12,214 bases of DNA from an uncultured Flavobacteriaceae bacterium (GTDB lineage: Bacteria > Bacteroidota > Bacteroidia > Flavobacteriales > Flavobacteriaceae), in NCBI GenBank assembly GCA_947311745.1, contig CAMZLT010000101.1:1-12214 (forward strand). The letters are read 5' to 3'. A model generated the notes under the pieces. That model had not been told where the DNA came from, did not search any database, and saw only the letters and a program-made list of their open reading frames with translations. Of the stretch, positions 6,533-12,214 are shown one piece after another. The position numbers were made by a program, and so were the translations under genes. Every line of letters starts with the position of its first letter. The stretch's first letter is position 1.

Positions 6533-8200
6533 ATGAATAAAATTATTGTATTGTTTGTTAGCTTGTTTTTAATAATTTCTTGTAAACAGGAAAAGAAAAC
6601 AACAGAAAAAACCATTAAAAACACTAAAAAAAATATGCAATCCGATTCTGAAAGTACTAAAATTGCAAAAAAACTAAACCAATATGTTAAGGTAGAATTA
6701 ACAACCGATGTTTCTAAATTATCCGATAATGAAAAGAAAATGATTCCGCTTTTAATAGAAGCAGTAAAAATAATGGATGAATTGTTTTGGTACCAAACCT
6801 ATGGTGATAAGGATGCTTTATTACAATCTTTTTTAGATACAAATACTAAAGAATTTGTAAAAATAAATTACGGTCCTTGGGATAGGTTAGCAGATAACAA
6901 ATCTTTTTTAAAAGGAGTAGGAGAGAAGTCTTTAGGAGCAAATTATTATCCGAAAGATATTACAAAAAAAGATTTTGAAAAACTAAATTTAATAGGAAAA
7001 GACTCTTTATATACCTATCTTGAAAAAGATGAAAACGGAACGATTAAAATTATAGGGTTTAGCCAAAAACATCGAGCAAAATTATTAAAAGCTTCTGAAT
7101 ATTTAATGCAAGCAGCAGCTTTGGCAAAAAATAAAGGATTTAAAAATTATTTATTGGCTAGAGCAAAAGCGTTGTTAAACGACGATTATTACAATAGCGA
7201 TTCGTTATGGATGGATATGAAAACAAACCATTTGGATGTTGTAATTGGACCTATTGAAACGTACGAGGATCAGTTGTTTGGCTATAAAGCAGCTTACGAA
7301 GGCTATGTTCTAGTTAAAGATATGGAATGGAGTAAAAAATTAGCACACTTTGTAACTTTTTTACCTGAATTACAACAAAATCTACCAGTAGCAGCAAAAT
7401 ATAAAGCCGAAAAACCAGGAATAAAATCCGATTTAAATGCGTACGATGCTATTTATTATAGTGGTGAAGCAAATACAGGAGGAAAGACCATTGCGATTAA
7501 TTTGCCTAATGACGAGCGTGTACAGCTTAAAAAAGGAACAAGAAGGTTGCAACTTAAAAATGTAATGCAAGCAAAATTTGATAAAATTTTAGTGCCAATT
7601 GCTAACGAATTGATAGATAAAAAACAACGTAAGTATATTACTTTTGATGCTTTTTTTGCAAATACAATGTTTCATGAAGTTGCACATGGTTTGGGTATAA
7701 AAAATACTATAAACGGAAAAGGAACGGTTCGTACTAGTTTAAAAGATTTATCCTCAGCTTTAGAGGAAGGGAAAGCGGATGTTTTGGGTTTATATATGGT
7801 TATGCAACTGCACAAAAAAGGCGAATTGAAAGGCGATATGAAAGATTTTATGACCACCTTTATGGCTAGTATTTTTCGTTCGGTTCGTTTTGGTGCAGCA
7901 GATGCTCATGGAATTGCAAACATGATTCGTTTTAATTATTTTAAAGAAAAAGGAGCTTTTGTTCGTAATGAAAACGGTACATATACTTTAAATTACGATA
8001 AAATTATGGAAGCAATGGATGCTTTATCTGGTTTAATTTTAACCTTGCAAGGAAATGGCGATTACCAAGCGGTAGAAAAATTAGTGCAAGAAAAAGGAAT
8101 TGTACCTAAACAATTGCAAAAAGATTTGGATAGATTACTCGAAAAAAATATTCCTGTAGATGTTATTTTTAAACAAGGAACGGCTGTTTTGGGTTTGTAA
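6533..8200 (+). CDS. M49 family (dipeptidyl-peptidase III-like) zinc peptidase lipoprotein
   Basis: A 555-residue metallopeptidase with a lipoprotein signal (lipidated Cys17 in LIISC), so it is tethered to the envelope rather than cytosolic like classic DPP III. A Lys/Thr-rich linker runs to about residue 45. The zinc site is visible as HEVAHG (381-386: His381, catalytic Glu382, His385) plus EEGKAD (411-416, equivalent to EECRAD/E of M49), where Glu412 should be the third ligand. Before it lies YDAIYYSGEANTGGKT (304-319), typical of this branch. Canonical DPP III has HExxGH with an extra residue between the histidines; this protein has the shorter HExxH. Family members release dipeptides from the N-termini of short peptides, so a role in peptide scavenging is likely but inferred. 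It has its own promoter, divergent from the serine hydrolase gene. Confidence 0.88.
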   Translation: MNKIIVLFVSLFLIISCKQEKKTTEKTIKNTKKNMQSDSESTKIAKKLNQYVKVELTTDVSKLSDNEKKMIPLLIEAVKIMDELFWYQTYGDKDALLQSFLDTNTKEFVKINYGPWDRLADNKSFLKGVGEKSLGANYYPKDITKKDFEKLNLIGKDSLYTYLEKDENGTIKIIGFSQKHRAKLLKASEYLMQAAALAKNKGFKNYLLARAKALLNDDYYNSDSLWMDMKTNHLDVVIGPIETYEDQLFGYKAAYEGYVLVKDMEWSKKLAHFVTFLPELQQNLPVAAKYKAEKPGIKSDLNAYDAIYYSGEANTGGKTIAINLPNDERVQLKKGTRRLQLKNVMQAKFDKILVPIANELIDKKQRKYITFDAFFANTMFHEVAHGLGIKNTINGKGTVRTSLKDLSSALEEGKADVLGLYMVMQLHKKGELKGDMKDFMTTFMASIFRSVRFGAADAHGIANMIRFNYFKEKGAFVRNENGTYTLNYDKIMEAMDALSGLILTLQGNGDYQAVEKLVQEKGIVPKQLQKDLDRLLEKNIPVDVIFKQGTAVLGL

Positions 8201-8419
8201 TGCTAGTTTAATTGGGTTATAAAAGTTGGGGTTAGCAAAAAAATCAATAAAAAAATATTTTTTTGCATAAAATATTTGTATTGATGAAGACTTTATCAAC
8301 CAGTTACTTGTATGTTAAAATTACGGAGTTTTTGATTAAGTGCCAAACTTTATTTATGAAAAACTTAACTTTGGGTTTAGTACTTAGTAGTCATTAACTA
8401 TACAAATTATTGGTATACG
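8201..8419. other. Intergenic region between convergent M49 and DUF6169-like genes
   Basis: No gene was found in these 219 bases. They hold the A/T hairpin at 8235-8266 and, towards 8420, a stretch following the DUF6169-like stop codon that on the minus strand reads TAACGTATACCAATA. That end, together with the flank at 9120-9167, may be the boundary of an inserted cassette. Confidence 0.5.
8235..8266 (+). terminator. A/T hairpin after the M49 peptidase gene
   Basis: GCAAAAAAAT (8235-8244) pairs perfectly with ATTTTTTTGC (8257-8266) across a 12-base loop, 35 bases after the stop codon. The right arm itself carries T7. The stem has only two G-C pairs, so as a terminator it is modest. Confidence 0.4.
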
Positions 8420-8923
8420 TTATTTGTTTAATTCGCCAGTTGATAATAAAAACGCTTCTTTATATTCCAATTTATGAGTATTATGTTTGTGAATTAGCAT
8501 TGAAGAATAATATGTTTCATCATCAGTTTTTATTTCAACATCATATTTTTCATATTCCATATTAACATCATATTCATTTTTCCAAATTTCGAATAGTCTG
8601 TTTCTTGCTTTTTGTTTGAGATCTGAAATGTCGGCTACAAAAGTTAAAACATTATTTTTATCTGTGAAAAAGGCTTTAATTATAGCCGTTAATGTTAATT
8701 TAATATCACTATCACCTAATGCACTCTTTGATAAATTAGTTTTTTTAGGTTCAAATCCAAATGTAAAAATGTTATTTCTAAGATGAAAATCGTCGAAATA
8801 TTCATCGGCATCTGTAAAATATGCGACATACCTCACACCTGACTTAGTGTCAAAAAAATATGTTTTATTATTTAAATTTTTATAGACCTTATAAGGGCAA
8901 TTTAAGTTTAATTCCTTTGTCAT
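8420..8923 (-). CDS. DUF6169-like protein of unknown function
   Basis: A 167-residue soluble protein with no signal peptide or membrane segment. The layout follows what I recall of DUF6169 proteins: an N-terminal PYKVYK...TYFFDTKSGVRYVAYF block (10-36) with alternating aromatics as in beta-strands, a central helix (LTLTAIIKAFFTD, 76-88), a strand VLTFVADISD (92-101), a basic helix KQKARNRLFEIW (103-114), and a C-terminal strand region ending in a HKHNTHKLEYKEAF stretch. Function is unknown. The ATG at 8923 lies inside the last codons of the upstream 53-residue ORF (35-base overlap, different frame), which suggests translational coupling. The pair is isolated between non-coding flanks and faces the M49 gene, so it looks like accessory DNA. 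The family call is by pattern only. Confidence 0.72.
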   Translation of the reverse strand: MTKELNLNCPYKVYKNLNNKTYFFDTKSGVRYVAYFTDADEYFDDFHLRNNIFTFGFEPKKTNLSKSALGDSDIKLTLTAIIKAFFTDKNNVLTFVADISDLKQKARNRLFEIWKNEYDVNMEYEKYDVEIKTDDETYYSSMLIHKHNTHKLEYKEAFLLSTGELNK

Positions 8924-9050
8924 TAAGTTTTTTTAAATCTTTACCTTCGCGAATAAACTTATTAATAATCTTTTTTTTATCAATAGAAGCAATAATTCTT
9001 TTATTGATAGAAGGATTTTTTTCTGTATATGTTATTCTAATAGTACCCAT
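8889..9050 (-). CDS. Small basic protein overlapping the DUF6169-like gene
   Basis: A 53-residue ORF from the ATG at 9050 to a TAA at 8891-8889. It is strongly basic (by hand count 12 Lys and 3 Arg against 5 acidic residues) with no hydrophobic segment. It opens with a strand-like MGTIRITYTEKN, followed by a Lys-rich helix-like SIDKKKIINKFIREGKDLKK. I do not recognise a family. Support for it being real: its last 35 bases overlap the DUF6169-like start, and a perfect -7 element (9058-9065) lies just before its ATG. Alternatives are a regulatory leader ORF or an in-frame remnant. A small basic protein coupled to a larger one is compatible with a nucleic-acid-binding partner or antitoxin-like role, but nothing in the sequence proves that. 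Confidence 0.6.
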   Translation of the reverse strand: MGTIRITYTEKNPSINKRIIASIDKKKIINKFIREGKDLKKLNDKGIKLKLPL

Positions 9051-9057
9051 TATAGTG

Positions 9058-9065
9058 CAAATGTA
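9058..9065 (-). promoter_or_regulatory. -7 promoter element for the small ORF / DUF6169-like pair
   Basis: The minus strand reads TACATTTG, a perfect TAnnTTTG match with only 7 bases between it and the ATG at 9050. Normal spacing puts the transcript start near 9054, leaving a leader of about 4 bases. Confidence 0.55.
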
Positions 9066-9375
9066 CGGATTAATTGTTAAATTAATATAATAATGTTGTT
9101 ATTTTTATTATGTTAATATCATTAATTGTGCCATTTTAAATGGATGCCAACGGTTTTATATCCGCAGTTTCGTCAAAGCGATATTGTCGTGATGTAAATC
9201 TGTTGTAAAGTTAGATTGATTATTTTGCATTTACAAGTAAATTTTATGACTTTTTATAATTTCCCTCCAAAGTTTTATAGCTGATCCGTTTAATTTTAAA
9301 AGACGTATACGAATTTATAGCACACTTTGATGTTAAATGGGTGTAATGAAATGTATGAATTTTTTGGGTAAAGTA
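9066..9375. other. Non-coding stretch upstream of the DUF6169-like operon
   Basis: No convincing gene was found in these 310 bases. Visible items are a small inverted repeat CCATTT-T-AAATGG (9131-9143), the motif GCCAACGG (9146-9153; CCGTTGGC on the minus strand) and a 24-codon minus-strand ORF (9230-9156) starting MQNNQSNFTTDL and ending ALTKLRI. That ORF has no promoter and may be the tail of a decayed gene. No terminator hairpin was seen for tsaB. Confidence 0.5.
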
Positions 9376-10059
9376 TCACTTCTTTTTTGAAACGGTTACA
9401 TGAAAATCTTTTAGGTAAAAGGGTTCAAAATAGGCAACATCCTCAAAATCGTTGTTTATAAATTTTTGATAGGCTAATTTTCCCATTTCTTTTGCAGATG
9501 GATGGTAGTTTTCTAAAAATATAGCCTTAGAATTGGTAATAATATCTTTTGTTTTAGACGCTCCATCACCTAAAAAATAGACTTTCTTATCGGTTAGGTA
9601 GTTTGTAAAAGACTGTTCGTTTAAAATGTGGTTGTTGGTTTGGGTAATTTCTTCCGATTTATCGTTAAAAACAGCAGTGTAAACTTCTAAGCGTCGTGCA
9701 TCTAAAAGCGGGATAATATACGCATCTTTTACGGTAATGGCATTTGCTAAAATCGTTAGTGTGTTAATGGCAAGTAACGGAATATCTAAGGCAAAACAGA
9801 GTCCTTTTACTGCCGAAACACCAATGCGCAAACCTGTGTACGAGCCAGGCCCTTTGCCAACTGCTATTGCATCTAAATCGGTAAGAGTTAGATTGCTTTG
9901 CGTTAAAACTTCAAGGATAAATTGGTGTAATTTTTCGGCATGCGAAAAATTTGCAGCACATAGCTCTTTTAAAGCGATAGTAGTTTCATTTTTTGAAATA
10001 CTTACCGAACAATTTTTTGTAGAGGTTTCTATGTTTAAAATATAAACAGACTTTTGCAT
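9376..10059 (-). CDS. tsaB: tRNA N6-threonylcarbamoyladenosine biosynthesis protein TsaB
   Basis: TsaB is the dimerisation partner of TsaD in the cytoplasmic complex that, with TsaE and TsaC, installs the t6A modification at position 37 of ANN-decoding tRNAs. The 227 residues fit the family. Signatures seen are the ASKHA-fold start ILNIETSTKNCSVSI (7-21), the diagnostic GKGPGSYTGLRIG followed by SAVKGL (68-87), and DARRLEVYTAVF (120-131). TsaB lacks the metal-binding His motif of TsaD, which separates the two paralogues. The ATG at 10059 is supported by the ILNIETS start. A perfect -7 element lies only 4 bases upstream, so the mRNA may be almost leaderless. It lies 54 bases downstream of the TolC-family gene on the same strand; a functional link is not evident. 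Confidence 0.95.
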   Translation of the reverse strand: MQKSVYILNIETSTKNCSVSISKNETTIALKELCAANFSHAEKLHQFILEVLTQSNLTLTDLDAIAVGKGPGSYTGLRIGVSAVKGLCFALDIPLLAINTLTILANAITVKDAYIIPLLDARRLEVYTAVFNDKSEEITQTNNHILNEQSFTNYLTDKKVYFLGDGASKTKDIITNSKAIFLENYHPSAKEMGKLAYQKFINNDFEDVAYFEPFYLKDFHVTVSKKK

Positions 10060-10063
10060 ATTA

Positions 10064-10071
10064 CAAAACTA
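10064..10071 (-). promoter_or_regulatory. -7 promoter element for tsaB
   Basis: The minus strand reads TAGTTTTG, a perfect TAnnTTTG match in the 54-base gap before tsaB. Only 4 bases separate it from the ATG at 10059, so the predicted start (about 10060) gives an essentially leaderless transcript. Confidence 0.5.
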
Positions 10072-10113
10072 CATTATTTTGACTCAATTTACAGTTTTAC
10101 AATTCAATATTAT

Positions 10114-11418
10114 TTATTCAATGATAATAGGTTTGTTGTTGTAAAAGTCTAATACTTTTTGCTTAAAAACAAAATTGTATTTTGCATTGATTACAGCCGT
10201 TTTTGCATTGAATAATCTAATTTTTACTAAGTCAAAATCAAAGGAATTCATTGCTCCTAATTTGTAGCGTTCTTGTGCAATATTAAAGGCTTCTTGTTGT
10301 GCAGATAAGGAACTTAAAGAGGATTCGTATTGTTTTAAAGACGATTTTGTATCTAAAAAAGCACGTTGAATAGTTTCTCGTAAGCGTAATTTTTCATCGG
10401 CAAGTGATTGTTCAATAATTTGTTTGTTTATTTTTGCTTTTTGTATGGATGCTTTGTTTGATTTGCCATCAAAAATAGTGTATCTAGCTGATAATCCGAT
10501 GCTATGTCCGTGATTATCGTTATATTGATTTGTAATTTTATCGAAAGCACCATCACCACTAAAACGATATGCATACGAAGTATTTAGTCCGTAACTAAGA
10601 CTAACCGAAGGTAATAAATTTGTCTTGGCTACTTTGATTCCTAAAGCTGCATTTTCAATATTAAGAGTTGCTTTTTTAATTTCAGGTCTGTTTTTTAATG
10701 CTGTTTGATAAATAATATCCGAATTATCATATAGTAAAACGGCTTTGTTTAAATTAATTGTAACATCTTGAATATCAAAATTATTTGGCGAAATTTGTAT
10801 GAGTTGAGCTAAGTTCAATAATGACAAATCTAAATTATTTTCTGCTTGTACTAATTGCTCTTTATTTTGTGCTAAAGTAGCTTGAATGTTTAATAAGTTT
10901 GCTCTTGGGTTTACACCAGCATCGATCAATTCTTGCATTTTATTAAGCTGAATTTTGGTGATGTTGATTTGCTCTTGTGCAATTTTTATGTTTTCTTTAT
11001 TAAGTAATGCGTTTAGGTAATTATTTGCAATTTGTAAACTAATATTGGTTTGGATAGTTTCTAAATCTAATTGGTTAATAGCAACAGTGTTTTTGGTTTG
11101 ATTAATTAATAATTTATTACGACCTCCGTTATATACATCTACCGAAGCAGAAATACCAAAGTTACTACTTGGATTAATGCGTTTGTATTTAGAATTTACG
11201 CCAAAATTTTGTGAAGCATTTGCAAAAACATTAGGTAGTAATCTAGCTTTAGCGATGGTGATATCCTCTTTTGAAAATTCGGTATTTAGTTTGGATTGTT
11301 TTATGCTAATATTATTTTCTAAGGCGTAATCTACACACTCTTGTAAGGACCATTTTTTTTGAGAAAATGTAAAAGAGATGCTTAGAAAAAGAAATAGTAT
11401 AGTAATTTTTGTTTTCAT
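10114..11418 (-). CDS. TolC-family outer-membrane efflux protein
   Basis: A 434-residue outer-membrane channel protein that, as a trimer, forms the exit duct of tripartite export or efflux systems. A cleavable Sec signal covers residues 1-19 (MKTKITILFLFLSISFTFS, cut before QKK), with no lipobox. The mature protein begins WSLQECVDYALENNISIKQS, the standard TolC/OEP opening. Two similar halves follow: long Gln/Asn/Ala-rich coiled-coil helices (about 105-200 and 320-410) and beta-strand segments (NVFANASQNFGV... near 62; LLPSVSLSYGLN near 268). The second half ends with LGAMNSFDFDLVKIRLFNAK, typical of the family. Partner adaptor and pump genes are not in the window. The likely co-directional neighbours are the QCAMC protein upstream and tsaB downstream. 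No perfect -7 element was found; TAAGATTTG at 11446-11454 is one base too long. Confidence 0.92.
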   Translation of the reverse strand: MKTKITILFLFLSISFTFSQKKWSLQECVDYALENNISIKQSKLNTEFSKEDITIAKARLLPNVFANASQNFGVNSKYKRINPSSNFGISASVDVYNGGRNKLLINQTKNTVAINQLDLETIQTNISLQIANNYLNALLNKENIKIAQEQINITKIQLNKMQELIDAGVNPRANLLNIQATLAQNKEQLVQAENNLDLSLLNLAQLIQISPNNFDIQDVTINLNKAVLLYDNSDIIYQTALKNRPEIKKATLNIENAALGIKVAKTNLLPSVSLSYGLNTSYAYRFSGDGAFDKITNQYNDNHGHSIGLSARYTIFDGKSNKASIQKAKINKQIIEQSLADEKLRLRETIQRAFLDTKSSLKQYESSLSSLSAQQEAFNIAQERYKLGAMNSFDFDLVKIRLFNAKTAVINAKYNFVFKQKVLDFYNNKPIIIE

Positions 11419-11511
11419 GTGCTTTTATCTTGTTTGGTATAGTTACAAATCTTAAAAAAAATAAGAATTATTATATTGGTATGACGCATGAAGGGCTTTC
11501 TTGTTACACAA

Positions 11512-11760
11512 TCAATTTACTTTTTTCTTTTTTTTATTTCGTACGAATAAAAAAATACCTAAAGCCAAAATTAAATACGGAAAAATCATTAAATATACAA
11601 TTCCGAAATTAATACCTTCAGCCATGGTGCTATCGCCGTTTTCTACTACAGCTTTGCACATTGCACATTGTGCGTAAAAAATATTAGGAAGTAGAAACAA
11701 TACTAATAAAGTCATTAATTTTAATGCTTTCGCAGTGTTGTTTTTCGTTTGATTTGCCAT
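11512..11760 (-). CDS. Small QCAMC-motif membrane protein
   Basis: An 82-residue protein. A hydrophobic signal-like segment (about residues 12-30) ends in FYAQCAMC, placing Cys32 and Cys35 (CxxC) just outside the membrane. After a short loop rich in Glu, Gly and Ser comes a second membrane helix (GIVYLMIFPYLILALGIFLFV), and the tail RNKKKKKVN points to the cytoplasm. If the first segment is cleaved after Ala30, the mature protein would start at QCAMC. The CxxC could bind metal (copper or heme) or be redox-active. I place the start at 11760, 10 bases after the DUF420 stop, because of the A-rich GGTAAA context; the ATG at 11778 overlaps the DUF420 stop and is a fair alternative. In flavobacteria I recall this protein beside SCO/DUF420 and cytochrome oxidase genes, suggesting a role in respiratory-complex assembly (inferred). 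Confidence 0.75.
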   Translation of the reverse strand: MANQTKNNTAKALKLMTLLVLFLLPNIFYAQCAMCKAVVENGDSTMAEGINFGIVYLMIFPYLILALGIFLFVRNKKKKKVN

Positions 11761-11770
11761 TTTACCAATT

Positions 11771-12214
11771 TTATGCATAATACGGATTAATAAGTATATA
11801 AACCAACACACCTGTTATGGCAACATATAGCCACAGAGGAAAAGCAATTTTTGCTATTTTTTTATGTAGTTTATACTCTTTATTTCTTGCACGAACAAAG
11901 GTAATTAAAACAAACGGAATTACTACAATAGATAAAATAATATGGCTAATTAAAATAAAGAAATAAACAAATCTAATTATACCTTGACCGCCAAATTTGG
12001 TATCGCCATGTGTAGCGTGATGTAGAATATACAAGATTAAAAATACAACCGATAAACCAATAGCTGTTTGCATTAAATTTTGATGTAATTGTTGTTTTTT
12101 ATTCTTAATTGCAATTACTGCAAAAATTAAAATAAGAGCTGTTATAGCATTTATTGTTGCATAAATAGGAGGTAAGAACACAGGTAATTCGATATCTAAT
12201 TTTATTCTAAATAA
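11771..12214 (-). CDS. DUF420 (CtaM/YozB-type) membrane protein, 5' end outside window
   Basis: At least 147 residues with four membrane helices: LPPIYATINAITALILIFAVIAI, a helix ending in VVFLILYILHH, FVYFFILISHIILSIVVIPFVLI, and ALWLYV-type LWLYVAITGVLVYIL. DUF420 hallmarks are the membrane-edge histidines in QLHQNLM, LHHATHGD, ISHIILS and KLHKKIAK. A GTG at 12181 could start translation, but the same frame stays open to the window edge and encodes LFRIKLDIELPVFLPPIY, which fits the usual N-terminal part of flavobacterial DUF420 proteins, so the true start lies outside. DUF420 includes staphylococcal CtaM and Bacillus YozB; CtaM is needed for aa3-type oxidase function. An assembly or cofactor role for a heme-copper oxidase is therefore likely. 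The QCAMC gene follows at once, so the two are probably co-transcribed. Confidence 0.88.
   Translation of the reverse strand, partial: LFRIKLDIELPVFLPPIYATINAITALILIFAVIAIKNKKQQLHQNLMQTAIGLSVVFLILYILHHATHGDTKFGGQGIIRFVYFFILISHIILSIVVIPFVLITFVRARNKEYKLHKKIAKIAFPLWLYVAITGVLVYILINPYYA

Noticed and set aside
8280..8420. Integron attC site
   Set aside because: No pair of RYYYAAC/GTTRRRY cores with an imperfect inverted repeat between them could be drawn; only a looser cassette-like layout is seen.
8860..9090. Plus-strand 76-codon frame resembling a membrane protein
   Set aside because: It is antisense to the small Lys/Ile-rich ORF and the DUF6169-like start. The hydrophobicity follows from A/T-rich complement codons, whereas the minus-strand pair has a promoter and overlapping starts.
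9737..10045. Plus-strand 102-codon frame opposite tsaB
   Set aside because: It covers the strongly conserved TsaB motif region on the other strand; a shadow.
11446..11454. TAAGATTTG on the minus strand as a promoter for the TolC-family gene
   Set aside because: The spacing between TA and TTTG is three bases instead of two, and no -33 box was found. It may be weakly active but is not supported.
11761..11811. Upstream ATG codons at 11811 and 11778 for the QCAMC protein
   Set aside because: The start at 11811 would add a second hydrophobic stretch and overlap DUF420 by 41 bases. The one at 11778 is possible but has a poorer local context than 11760.
12179..12181. GTG as the start of the DUF420 gene
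   Set aside because: The frame remains open to the window edge and encodes the residues expected just before the conserved LPPIYA segment, so the gene more likely starts outside.

Overview
The window looks like chromosomal DNA of a low-GC member of the Bacteroidota, most likely a Flavobacteriaceae species. Four things point there: strong A/T bias, the absence of Shine-Dalgarno motifs, seven gene starts preceded by the Bacteroidota -7 promoter element TAnnTTTG, and protein families typical of marine or aquatic flavobacteria. These are a DUF4920 lipoprotein, an M49 peptidase lipoprotein, a DUF420 protein followed by a QCAMC protein, and a long glutaminyl-tRNA synthetase. No rRNA, tRNA, CRISPR array or intact mobile element was seen.

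Left part (1-1912). The 5' end of a malic enzyme gene (maeB) runs off the left edge on the minus strand. The gap behind it holds a broken REP-associated tyrosine transposase (RAYT) N-terminus next to a perfect 28-bp palindrome, which reads as a dead RAYT/REP remnant. Then come two plus-strand lipoprotein genes: a DUF4920 protein with a Cys pair, and a small single-heme (CIACH) lipoprotein resembling cytochrome c'. A strong hairpin lies between them, directly before the second start codon.

Centre (1972-8200). A housekeeping pair on the plus strand encodes glutaminyl-tRNA synthetase, with an unusual helical C-terminal extension of about 140 residues, and a long-chain polyprenyl diphosphate synthase (probably for the menaquinone side chain). 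It converges tail to tail, with a 15-bp gap, on a membrane-anchored serine hydrolase of the beta-lactamase/S12 family. That gene shares a divergent promoter region with an M49 (dipeptidyl-peptidase III-like) zinc peptidase lipoprotein carrying HExxH.

Accessory island (about 8201-9375). A minus-strand bicistron encodes a 53-residue, very basic protein overlapping the start of a DUF6169-like protein. Non-coding flanks lie on both sides, and the layout suggests a gene-cassette-type insertion. This is the least explained part of the window.

Right part (9376-12214), all minus strand. It holds tsaB (tRNA t6A modification), a TolC-family outer-membrane efflux channel, a small QCAMC membrane protein, and a DUF420 (CtaM/YozB-type) membrane protein that runs off the right edge. 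The last two overlap or abut and probably form the end of a cytochrome oxidase/SCO assembly operon beyond the window.
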